Below are positions 50,093-57,247 of a DNA stretch of 64,000 nt, piece by piece. Origin of the DNA: Dehalococcoidia bacterium (GTDB lineage Bacteria; Chloroflexota; Dehalococcoidia; DSTF01; JACRBR01); assembly GCA_040902535.1 (NCBI GenBank), contig JBBDXD010000006.1, positions 104,497 through 168,496 on the forward strand, read 5' to 3'. The notes beneath the pieces were generated by a model. The model saw only the letters and a program-made list of their open reading frames with translations. It was not told the origin of the DNA and made no database searches. Numbering within the stretch: position 1 is the first letter of the stretch; every line of letters starts with the position of its first letter. Both the position numbers and the translations under genes were made by a program.

Positions 50093-50677
50093 TCATTCAT
50101 CGCGCGTCGTCGAGGAGCCACGTGCGGCGCCGTGCTCGCCGTAACGAAACGCGCCGGGAAAGTCGTCCTCGACTTTCTTCTGCTTGCCACTCCATTCGTC
50201 GATCACGATGCGATACACCGCCGTCAACTTCAGTTCGTCGTCGTTCGGCAGGCGATAATCGTCGCCCGGCGCCAGGTGCGGGAAGTATTTCCGCACCAGC
50301 AGGTCGAGCATCCATCGCTTCTCCAGCGGGTCCTCGACAAGACGCGCCCGCCCGAAGACGACGACGCCGTTGTACTCGACGCTCATGTTGAACGCGCGCT
50401 CCGAGGGCAGCAACCGTCCCATCTCCGTCACGCTGAAGCACACCGCATCCTCAGCCTCCACGTTCGATGCCGTGCGGCCCGTGCGGGCGCTGTGCATGTA
50501 GATGACGTGCTCCGCCTCGTCGAAGACGAACATGTTGCTGTTGATGAAGGGCTGGCCGCCGCGCACGGTCGCCATGATGCCCATCGGCGCGCGATGCAGC
50601 AGGCTGCGGATGAACGCGTCGTCTTCGACCTGGCGGTCCTTCCGTCGCACCTCGGTCAGCGATCGTGGGTCGCACAT
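50093..50677 (-). CDS. Pyridoxamine 5'-phosphate oxidase-like flavoprotein
   Basis: 194 residues with the split-barrel FMN fold. RAPMGIMATVRGGQPFINSNMFVFD, IYMHSARTGRTASNVEAEDAVCFSV, and VEYNGVVVFGRARLV are typical of the broad PNPOx-like family, which includes F420-binding oxidoreductases and pyridoxamine oxidases. Binding of PLP is suggested by the divergent MocR gene but not shown. ATG follows AGGAGG (50678-50686 region). Confidence 0.82.
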   Translation of the reverse strand: MCDPRSLTEVRRKDRQVEDDAFIRSLLHRAPMGIMATVRGGQPFINSNMFVFDEAEHVIYMHSARTGRTASNVEAEDAVCFSVTEMGRLLPSERAFNMSVEYNGVVVFGRARLVEDPLEKRWMLDLLVRKYFPHLAPGDDYRLPNDDELKLTAVYRIVIDEWSGKQKKVEDDFPGAFRYGEHGAARGSSTTRDE

Positions 50678-50706
50678 GGCTCTTCCTCCTGTTCGATCAT
50701 CCGTCG

Positions 50707-50756
50707 TATAATGGCCCCCGAAAAGAGCCAATGCAGCAAGCGTCGCTGGGGCCAAT
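50707..50756. promoter_or_regulatory. Divergent control region of the MocR/PNPOx pair
   Basis: TATAAT at 50707-50712, 48 bases before the MocR start. Two direct copies of (G/A)GGCCAAT-like sequence at 50725-50732 (GAGCCAAT) and 50749-50756 (GGGCCAAT), 24 bases apart. No clear -35. Direct repeats of this kind are where MocR-type regulators usually bind. Confidence 0.4.
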
Positions 50757-50759
50757 AGC

Positions 50760-52235
50760 ATGACGTCGCTGCCGCAGGTCAGACTCGATCCCGGCTCGCC
50801 CGAGCCTATGTACCGCCAGCTCTACGATGCCGTCCGCAAGGCGGTGCTCGACCGCACGCTGGCGCCCGGCACCCGCCTGCCCGCCACCCGCGAGCTGGCC
50901 CGCGACCTCGGCGTCGCGCGCAATACCGTCATGCTCGCCTTCGACCAGCTCATCGCCGAGGGCTACGTCGAAGGCCGCGTCGGCGCCGGCACCTACGTCA
51001 CCGATGCTCTGCCGGACGAACTCCTCTCGGCACGCACGCCATCTCGGAGCCCGCGGCGGCCGGCGGCTGGCCGTGCGCTCTCCGAACGCGGCCGCATGCT
51101 CTCGCGCACGCGCGTCACGCTGAACCCGCCCGACCAGCCCGAACGTCGCGCCTTCCGCATGGGCATGCCGGACTTCGCCGCCTTTCCCTTTCGTGAGTGG
51201 GCGCGTATTACTTCCAGGCTGTGGCGCGATCCGCCGCACGAGTTGTTGTTCTACGGCGACCCCGCCGGCTATGCGCCGCTACGCGCCCAGATCGCCGCCT
51301 ACGTTGGCGCCGCCCGCGCCGTCCAGTGCGATGTCTCACAGGTGATGGTCGTCGCCGGCTCGCAGCACGCGCTCGAGTTGGCCGCGCGCTTGCTCGTTGA
51401 TCCCGGCGATGCCGTTTGGATCGAAGACCCCGGCTATCTCGGCGCTCGCGCGGCGCTTCAGTCCAGCGGCGCCCGTCTCGTGCCCGTACCTGTCGATGAC
51501 GAAGGCATCGACGTCGAAGCCGGCATGCGCCGTTGCGCCGACGCTCGCGTCGCCTACGTCACGCCGTCGCATCAGTTTCCGCTCAGTGTCACCATGTCGC
51601 TCGGGCGACGCCTCGCACTGCTCGACTGGGCGGCACGCGCGAACGCATGGATTCTCGAGGACGACTTCGACAGCGAGTACCGCTACGCCGGGCGTCCCCT
51701 CGCCTCGCTACAGGGCCTCGACGGCTACGCGCGCGTCATCTACATCGGCACGTTCAGCAAGGTGATGTTCCCGTCGCTGCGCATCGGCTACATGGTCGTG
51801 CCACCGGACCTCGTCGATGCCTTCGTCGCCGCGCGCGCCATCGTCGACCGCCACCCGCCGCTCGTCGAGCAGGCGGCGCTCGCGCAGTTCATGGCGGAGG
51901 GGCACCTCGCGCGCCACATTCGCCGCATGCGCACGCTCTACGAGGAGCGTCAGCAGCAACTGCTCGAGGCGGGACGGCGCGAGTTGCGAGGCCTCATCGA
52001 CCTGCAGCCTGCCGACACAGGGATGCACGTCGTCGGCTGGCTGCCCCAGGGAGCCGACGATGCGGCGGTCTCGCGCGCGGCATCCGCCGGCGGCGTCGAC
52101 GCGCCGGCCCTCTCGCAATACTGCCTCGAAGCGAAGCTTCCGCCCGCCCTGACGCTCGGCTACTCCGGCTGCGACGAGCGCGCCATCCGCGATGGGGCCG
52201 CGACGCTCGCCCGCGTGCTCGCAGGCCGCCGGTGA
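50760..52235 (+). CDS. MocR-family transcription regulator (GntR HTH plus aminotransferase domain)
   Basis: 491 residues. N-terminal winged HTH (about 10-78): MYRQLYDAVRKAVLDRTLAPGTRLPATRELARDLGVARNTVMLAFDQL. A type I aminotransferase-like domain follows (about 125-485) with VVAGSQHALELAARLL, EDPGYLGARAAL, VTPSHQFPLSV, ILEDDFDSEYRY, and YIGTFSKVMFPSLRIGY, where the PLP Lys is in FSK. PLP or its vitamers act as the ligand in characterised members such as PdxR. It lies divergent from a PNPOx-like gene and 690 bases from a RidA gene, so it may control PLP-related functions. Confidence 0.9.
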   Translation: MTSLPQVRLDPGSPEPMYRQLYDAVRKAVLDRTLAPGTRLPATRELARDLGVARNTVMLAFDQLIAEGYVEGRVGAGTYVTDALPDELLSARTPSRSPRRPAAGRALSERGRMLSRTRVTLNPPDQPERRAFRMGMPDFAAFPFREWARITSRLWRDPPHELLFYGDPAGYAPLRAQIAAYVGAARAVQCDVSQVMVVAGSQHALELAARLLVDPGDAVWIEDPGYLGARAALQSSGARLVPVPVDDEGIDVEAGMRRCADARVAYVTPSHQFPLSVTMSLGRRLALLDWAARANAWILEDDFDSEYRYAGRPLASLQGLDGYARVIYIGTFSKVMFPSLRIGYMVVPPDLVDAFVAARAIVDRHPPLVEQAALAQFMAEGHLARHIRRMRTLYEERQQQLLEAGRRELRGLIDLQPADTGMHVVGWLPQGADDAAVSRAASAGGVDAPALSQYCLEAKLPPALTLGYSGCDERAIRDGAATLARVLAGRR

Positions 52236-52256
52236 CGCTTCCACGTCGCATCGGCG

Positions 52257-53132
52257 TTGGCCTACACTTGCGCTGATTTGCTGAGCTACGCTGCATTGCT
52301 GCGCATCATCCTCGCCTTCGACTCCGACGACCCGGGCGACTGGCTGCGCGACCATGGCTCCGTCATCGTCGCGGCGATCGTCCTCGCCATGATCGCCGTT
52401 TTCTTCGTGCGGAGGCTGGTGCCGCACGTGCTTCGTCCCGCCGTGACGCGCCAGATGTCCGGCCGCCCGACGACCGAGATCGACCGCCGCATCGAGACGC
52501 TCGCCGGCGTTATGATCCGCACCGCCGAAGTCGTGCTCTTCTTGCTCGCACTGTTCACGGTCCTGCCCGAGTTCGGGCTCGATATCCGCCCGGTGCTCGC
52601 CGGCGTCGGCATCACGGGCATCGCGCTGGGGTTGGGCGCGCAGTCCCTCGTGCGGGACACGCTCAATGGCATCTTCATCCTCAGCGAGAACCAGTACGCG
52701 CGGGGAGACGTCGTCACGATCGCCGGCGTCACCGGCACCGTCGAGGACGTGAGTCTGCGTCGCACGCTCGTCCGCGACGTCGATGGCGTCATCTACACCG
52801 TGCCGAACAGTTCTGTGGCGGTCGCCGCCAACTTCACGCGCGACTTCGCGAAGGTGCGCGTCACGATCCCGGTCGCACCTGCGAGCGATCTCGCCGAAGT
52901 GCGCCGTATCGCCGACGAAGTCGGTCAGCAACTCGCGGCGGAAGCCGAGTACCGAGACCGCATTCTGGCGCCGCCGCAATACCTCCGCGTCGATAGCATC
53001 GATGCCAACGGGGTCGCCGTGCAGGTTAACGGGACGGTGCGCCCCGGCAGCCAGTGGGAGATCGCCGGCGTCTTGCGCGCACGACTCCTCGAAGCGCTGC
53101 AAGCCAACGGTATCAAGACGCCCTGGGGTTAG
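52257..53132 (+). CDS. Small mechanosensitive channel (MscS family)
   Basis: About 291 residues. Three hydrophobic segments (about 7-20, 38-58, 90-115), then the pore-lining TM3 GVGITGIALGLGAQSLVRD with small residues, and the beta domain DVVTIAGVTGTVEDVSLRRT, followed by PNSSVAVAANFTRD. Releases turgor on osmotic downshock. The start is uncertain: TTG 52257 is used but other TTG codons follow. It ends overlapping the convergent protease gene by 4 bases. Confidence 0.85.
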   Translation: MAYTCADLLSYAALLRIILAFDSDDPGDWLRDHGSVIVAAIVLAMIAVFFVRRLVPHVLRPAVTRQMSGRPTTEIDRRIETLAGVMIRTAEVVLFLLALFTVLPEFGLDIRPVLAGVGITGIALGLGAQSLVRDTLNGIFILSENQYARGDVVTIAGVTGTVEDVSLRRTLVRDVDGVIYTVPNSSVAVAANFTRDFAKVRVTIPVAPASDLAEVRRIADEVGQQLAAEAEYRDRILAPPQYLRVDSIDANGVAVQVNGTVRPGSQWEIAGVLRARLLEALQANGIKTPWG

Positions 53133-54310
53133 GCCCCTTGCGGCTGCCGCCGGTCCTTCGGCTGCCCCGCCGGCTCGTTGCCCTCACTCGCGCCTTCGCC
53201 TAACTCACGCCGGATCTGGATGAAGCGCATCACGTCGCCGCGGTCGAGCATCCCGACGGGCTCGCGACCGCGCACGACCGGCAGTTGGTTGACATCGCGC
53301 TCGACCATGATGTGCAGCACGTCTGCCAGGCACTGACCGGGCGCGACCGTGTGCAGCTGACCCGCCGGCGTCATCGCCCGGTACACACTCGTCGACGCCC
53401 ACTCCTCGCGCGGCACCTTCCGGACGTCGGTCAGCGTAACCAGGCCCGCCAAATCGTCGCCGCCGATCACCATGAACGCCCGCGCGTTCGTGCGCATGAT
53501 GCCATCGTGCACCAGTTCCTCGACCGTCATCTCGGGACCGACGGAGGGGATGTCCTTCCGCATCACCTCATCGACGCGGATGCCGCTCAGCGTCGTTTCC
53601 ATCAGGAGTTGCTCGTAGCTGGCGCTCGCCGCTCCGCGCAGGAAGAAGCCGATGAACATGAACCACAGTCCGCCGACAAGGTTCCCGAAGAACACCTGCA
53701 CAAGTCCCAGCGCCATGATCCCGTACGCCAGCCACTCTCCGACGCGTGACGCCGTGCTCGTCGCGCGCAGCCGGTCGCCATTCCGCGACCACACGATCGA
53801 GCGAAATACGCGGCCGCCATCGAGCGGAAAGCCGGGCAGCATGTTGAAGATCGCCAGCGACACGTTGATCAGCGCCATGTACGCGCTTAGCCCGGCGATG
53901 CCGTCGTCGAACGGGTAGAGGACCGCCCACCCGGCCGCGAACAGCGCCCCCAGCGCGAGGCTCGTCGCCGGCCCGACGATCGCGATCTTGAATTCGTCAC
54001 CCGGTTTCTCCGGCTCTTTCGAAAGGTTCGCCGCGCCGCCGAAGATGAAGAGCGTGATGCTTCGCACCGGCAGTCCGAGCCTGTTCGACACGACCGCGTG
54101 CGACATTTCGTGGATCAGTACCGACAGGAAGAACACCGTGGAGACAACCACCGCGCCCGTCCAACGCTGCGCCGCCGACCAGTCCTCGTAGTAGTACTCC
54201 AGCACCCCCGTCGCGAACGACCACGTGACGACGAGGAAGATGAAGATCCAACTCCAGTGGGCGCCGATCTCGACGCCGAATAATCGCCCGAGTCTGAAGG
54301 AACTCGTCAT
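53129..54310 (-). CDS. Site-2 protease (M50) with two CBS domains
   Basis: 393 residues. Intramembrane zinc protease: VLIHEMSHAVVSNRLG gives the HExxH motif and NMLPGFPLDGGRV the Asp ligand in the LDG motif. Six or so membrane helices, then two CBS domains (about 250-310 and 320-375), typical of the SpoIVFB/Rip-like branch whose CBS pair senses adenosine nucleotides. A short Gly/Glu/Pro-rich tail ends the protein. It cleaves membrane-bound regulators such as anti-sigma factors; no such gene is adjacent. Confidence 0.9.
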   Translation of the reverse strand: MTSSFRLGRLFGVEIGAHWSWIFIFLVVTWSFATGVLEYYYEDWSAAQRWTGAVVVSTVFFLSVLIHEMSHAVVSNRLGLPVRSITLFIFGGAANLSKEPEKPGDEFKIAIVGPATSLALGALFAAGWAVLYPFDDGIAGLSAYMALINVSLAIFNMLPGFPLDGGRVFRSIVWSRNGDRLRATSTASRVGEWLAYGIMALGLVQVFFGNLVGGLWFMFIGFFLRGAASASYEQLLMETTLSGIRVDEVMRKDIPSVGPEMTVEELVHDGIMRTNARAFMVIGGDDLAGLVTLTDVRKVPREEWASTSVYRAMTPAGQLHTVAPGQCLADVLHIMVERDVNQLPVVRGREPVGMLDRGDVMRFIQIRRELGEGASEGNEPAGQPKDRRQPQGA

Positions 54311-54566
54311 CGCGCCCCCTTCTACAATCCCTCATCGATCATAAGACAGGAAACGTTGGCGATTCATGACGATTGGGAGTGGAAATAGCAGCCTTTCGTC
54401 ACATTACGCGCCCGTCCCGGTCGAGCGGCGCACCGGCCTCACGAATCGCAACGCGAAGTACACCACCCGAACGCAGACTGCGGAGAGTCCGGAACCAGCT
54501 CGCCATCGCCCGCCGCCCGAAATGACAAGAGGCGCCTCGTCATACTTCACGCTAACCCGCGCCGTC
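54311..54566. other. Non-coding gap without recognisable features
   Basis: 256 bases between the site-2 protease start and the thioredoxin-like gene stop. I see no gene, no repeat copy and no convincing hairpin; only short shadow frames. Confidence 0.5.
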
Positions 54567-55169
54567 CTAGCGCACGCGCTCTTCCAGCGCCCTGATCACT
54601 TCCTTGATGGTCTCTTGCCGCCAGCCACCCCAGGTCGGCCCGTTTTGGAACGCGATGTACTCCTGCTTCGCGGCCTCAGCTTCTTCTGGCGTCTTGTCGG
54701 GCTTCCGCATGCGCAGGTACATCGGCGCAAGCTCGTGCATCTGCTCATTCGCGAGCACCGGCCGCTCGATGAAGTGTGCGATGTACTCCATGTCCTTCGT
54801 GTAAAAGACGGTCACGGGGATCGACTCGAATTCACCGTCCTTCAGGAACTGCGCCATGATGTCCTTGTGCTGGTCGCGCGGGAAGACGCGCAACTCCATG
54901 CCGGTGGCCTCCGCGACGCGCGCGAATACCGGCATCCCACGGAAGACGTCCGGACACCAGTCCTCGCCCAGTACCAGCATTTTCGCCGGCCCGCCTGCCT
55001 TCTGCATCAGCCCCTTCAGCGCCGCCACATCATCGTCCTGGACCGTCGTACCGTCGTAGTTCTCCTGGAACCGCGCCCGATTGCGCTCGATCGAGCCAAC
55101 GTACTGCTCGTACGTCATGCCCTGAGCGTAGCGCTCCGGCGTCACGACGGATTCCTTCTGCTGCACCAC
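54567..55169 (-). CDS. Thioredoxin-fold protein with a single redox Cys
   Basis: About 200 residues. LVLGEDWCPDVFRGMPVFARVAEATGMELRVF is the thioredoxin-like strand-loop-helix; the motif WCPD lacks the second Cys (WCPDV rather than WCPDC). VTVFYTKD is the cis-Pro strand. A helical N-terminal 70 residues (TYEQYVGSIERNRARF) and a C-terminal helix are extra. A monothiol or non-redox role is therefore likely. GTG 55169 has AAGGAG 6 bases upstream; an ATG at 55193 starts before that site. Confidence 0.75.
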   Translation of the reverse strand: MVQQKESVVTPERYAQGMTYEQYVGSIERNRARFQENYDGTTVQDDDVAALKGLMQKAGGPAKMLVLGEDWCPDVFRGMPVFARVAEATGMELRVFPRDQHKDIMAQFLKDGEFESIPVTVFYTKDMEYIAHFIERPVLANEQMHELAPMYLRMRKPDKTPEEAEAAKQEYIAFQNGPTWGGWRQETIKEVIRALEERVR

Positions 55170-55265
55170 GGGCGTCTCCTTTCGGAACGTCATACGGGGC
55201 TAGAAGGGCAGTGTAACATCTACAGCGCCTTGTGGTCGTCAGGGTCGCAACGCTCGATCAGGCGC

Positions 55266-55862
55266 ATGCTATCCTCAATCGTGCTCGAAGCCAGTTCCGC
55301 CGTGGATTCCCCTCGACGCGCCACTTCGCTCACCGACCGCATCGCCTCCCGATGGCGCAACGACCTTGTGTTCTTCGCCATCGCCGCCGTCATCATCGCG
55401 CTCGATCAACTGACAAAGTGGCTCGTCCGCTCGAACCTGTCCTACGGTGAGACGTGGCCTGAGAACAGCGATGCCCTCGTCCGGATCATCCACGTCACGA
55501 ACAGCGGCGCCGCCTTCGGCATCCTCCAGGGCCAGACGCCTTTCCTCATCATCACGAGCATGCTCGGGCTGGCCGCGATCCTCCTGTACTACATCTATCC
55601 GCCGATGGATCACGGACTCGTTCGTGTCGCGCTCGGCCTGCAGCTGGGCGGTGCCATCGGCAATCTCATCGACCGCGTGCGGCTCGGCGAGGTGACGGAC
55701 TTCGTCGATGTCGGCAGCTTCCCGACGTTCAACGTCGCTGACTCCGCGATCACGGTCAGCATCATCGCGGTGCTGGCGTTCTTCTTCCTCCAGGAAGCGC
55801 AGGGACCCGGCGAGCACGGCCCTCCCGACGATGCCGGAAAAGCGCCGGCCGCCGACGACTAG
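55266..55862 (+). CDS. lspA: Lipoprotein signal peptidase II
   Basis: 198 residues. Cleaves signal peptides of prolipoproteins in the membrane. Four hydrophobic segments; conserved NSGAAFGIL, GAIGNLIDRVRLGEVTDFVDV with one catalytic Asp, and FNVADSAITVS with the other. A 40-residue N-terminal extension precedes the first helix (FAIAAVIIALDQLTKW). It is overlapped by rluD. Confidence 0.92.
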   Translation: MLSSIVLEASSAVDSPRRATSLTDRIASRWRNDLVFFAIAAVIIALDQLTKWLVRSNLSYGETWPENSDALVRIIHVTNSGAAFGILQGQTPFLIITSMLGLAAILLYYIYPPMDHGLVRVALGLQLGGAIGNLIDRVRLGEVTDFVDVGSFPTFNVADSAITVSIIAVLAFFFLQEAQGPGEHGPPDDAGKAPAADD

Positions 55863-56751
55863 CTTGATTGCCGATAGGGCGGGCGAGCGGCTCGATGTCT
55901 TCGTCGCGCGCATGCTGCCCGGCCTCACGCGATCGCGCGTCCAGAAGCTGATCGATGATGGCTACGTCGTTGTGACCGGCGTCCGCGCGAAGCCGGCCTT
56001 GCGGCTGGAATTGGGCCAGACCGTGCAGGTCGACCTCCCCGCTCCCGTCCAAGCGCGCGCGGAACCCGAAAGGATCCCGCTCGACATCATCTTCGAGGAC
56101 GCAGACCTGCTCGTCATCAACAAGCCCGCCGGCATGACCGTGCACCCCGCACCCGGCCACCCCGCCGCGACGCTCGTCAATGCCATCCTCGCCCACGCCG
56201 ACGATCTCTCCGGCATCGGCGGCGTCCTGCGTCCCGGCATTGTGCACCGGCTCGACCGCGACACGTCCGGAGTCATCCTGGTCGCCAAGAACGACGCGGC
56301 GCACAACGCCCTCGCGCGCCAGCTCAAGGCGCGGACGGTCGAAAAGACCTACATGGCAGTCGTCGAGGGCACGCCGAAACCGGCTGAAGGTGTCATTGAT
56401 GCACCGATCGCCCGCGATCCGCGCAACCGTCAGCGCATGGCGATCGTCGAGAACGGACGCGCATCGGTGACGGCGTACAAGGTCATCGAGCGCTTTCGCG
56501 GCTACTCGCTCATCGAAGCACGCCCGAAGACGGGACGGACCCACCAGATCCGCGTCCACCTCGCCGCCATCGGCCACCCGATCGTCGGGGATCGTGTGTA
56601 TGGCAAGGCGGTGGCCTTCGTACCACGCCAGTTCCTGCATGCCTACCGCATCGAATTCGACGATCAGCGGACGCACGCGCGCGTCGAATACGAAGCGCCG
56701 CTGCCGGATGATCTCGCCAAGGCACTGGCCCATCTGCGATCGTCCGGCTGA
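55831..56751 (+). CDS. rluD: RluA/RluD-type rRNA pseudouridine synthase
   Basis: 306 residues. S4 domain at the N-terminus (RLDVFVARMLPGLTRSRVQKLIDDGYV) then the catalytic domain with GIVHRLDRDTSGVILVAK, where the Asp in HRLDRDTSG is the nucleophile, TYMAVVEG and ARPKTGRTHQIRVHLAAIGHPIVGD. Converts U to pseudouridine in large-subunit rRNA helix 69 by family. Start is unsure: ATG 55831 overlaps lspA by 32 bases; a TTG at 55864 begins at the conserved part. Confidence 0.9.
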   Translation: MPEKRRPPTTSLIADRAGERLDVFVARMLPGLTRSRVQKLIDDGYVVVTGVRAKPALRLELGQTVQVDLPAPVQARAEPERIPLDIIFEDADLLVINKPAGMTVHPAPGHPAATLVNAILAHADDLSGIGGVLRPGIVHRLDRDTSGVILVAKNDAAHNALARQLKARTVEKTYMAVVEGTPKPAEGVIDAPIARDPRNRQRMAIVENGRASVTAYKVIERFRGYSLIEARPKTGRTHQIRVHLAAIGHPIVGDRVYGKAVAFVPRQFLHAYRIEFDDQRTHARVEYEAPLPDDLAKALAHLRSSG

Positions 56752-56882
56752 CCCTCCTGCGCGGTATCATCGCGCATGACTGTCGGCGACGCCTTTTCCT
56801 CTAGTTTCGCCGACGTAAGGTGCGTTTACCAGCACCTGTTCTTCGCCGTCTACGCCGGCAGACGCGCTGGTGCAGCCGCGCC

Positions 56883-57242
56883 ATGAAGATCTTTCGCTTC
56901 GACCGCGGCGTCGCGCATCACATCGCTCAGTTCGAAAGCTCGTTCGAGCATCAGTTTCTCGCGATCGCCCGCGGAGGTGAAGTGCGTATTTCGATCATGT
57001 ACCTCGGCGCCGGCGATCGTGTCGGACGCCATGAGGCACGGATCGCGCAGCTCTTTGCCGTCGTGCAAGGCAATGGTCGGGTCGAAGCGGCAGGGGCACG
57101 CACGCCGATTGCCTCCGGTCGCGCGGCGTTCTGGGGTGCGGGCGAGTCACACGCCGCTGGCACTGATACCGGAATGGTCGCGATCGTCGTCGAGGGCAAC
57201 AGTCTGGGTCCCGATGCGGCGCTGGCCCAAATGGTTGACTAG
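56883..57242 (+). CDS. Cupin-fold protein
   Basis: 119 residues, beta-sandwich. GAGDRVGRHEARIAQLFAVVQGNGRVEAAG and the second motif GESHAAGTDTGMVAIVVEG; the metal-binding His/Glu set is incomplete (one GRHE and one SHA). A shorter cousin of germin/quercetinase-like proteins. Enzyme or binding function unknown. ATG 56883; the frame upstream is not convincing. Confidence 0.7.
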   Translation: MKIFRFDRGVAHHIAQFESSFEHQFLAIARGGEVRISIMYLGAGDRVGRHEARIAQLFAVVQGNGRVEAAGARTPIASGRAAFWGAGESHAAGTDTGMVAIVVEGNSLGPDAALAQMVD

Positions 57243-57247
57243 CAGTC

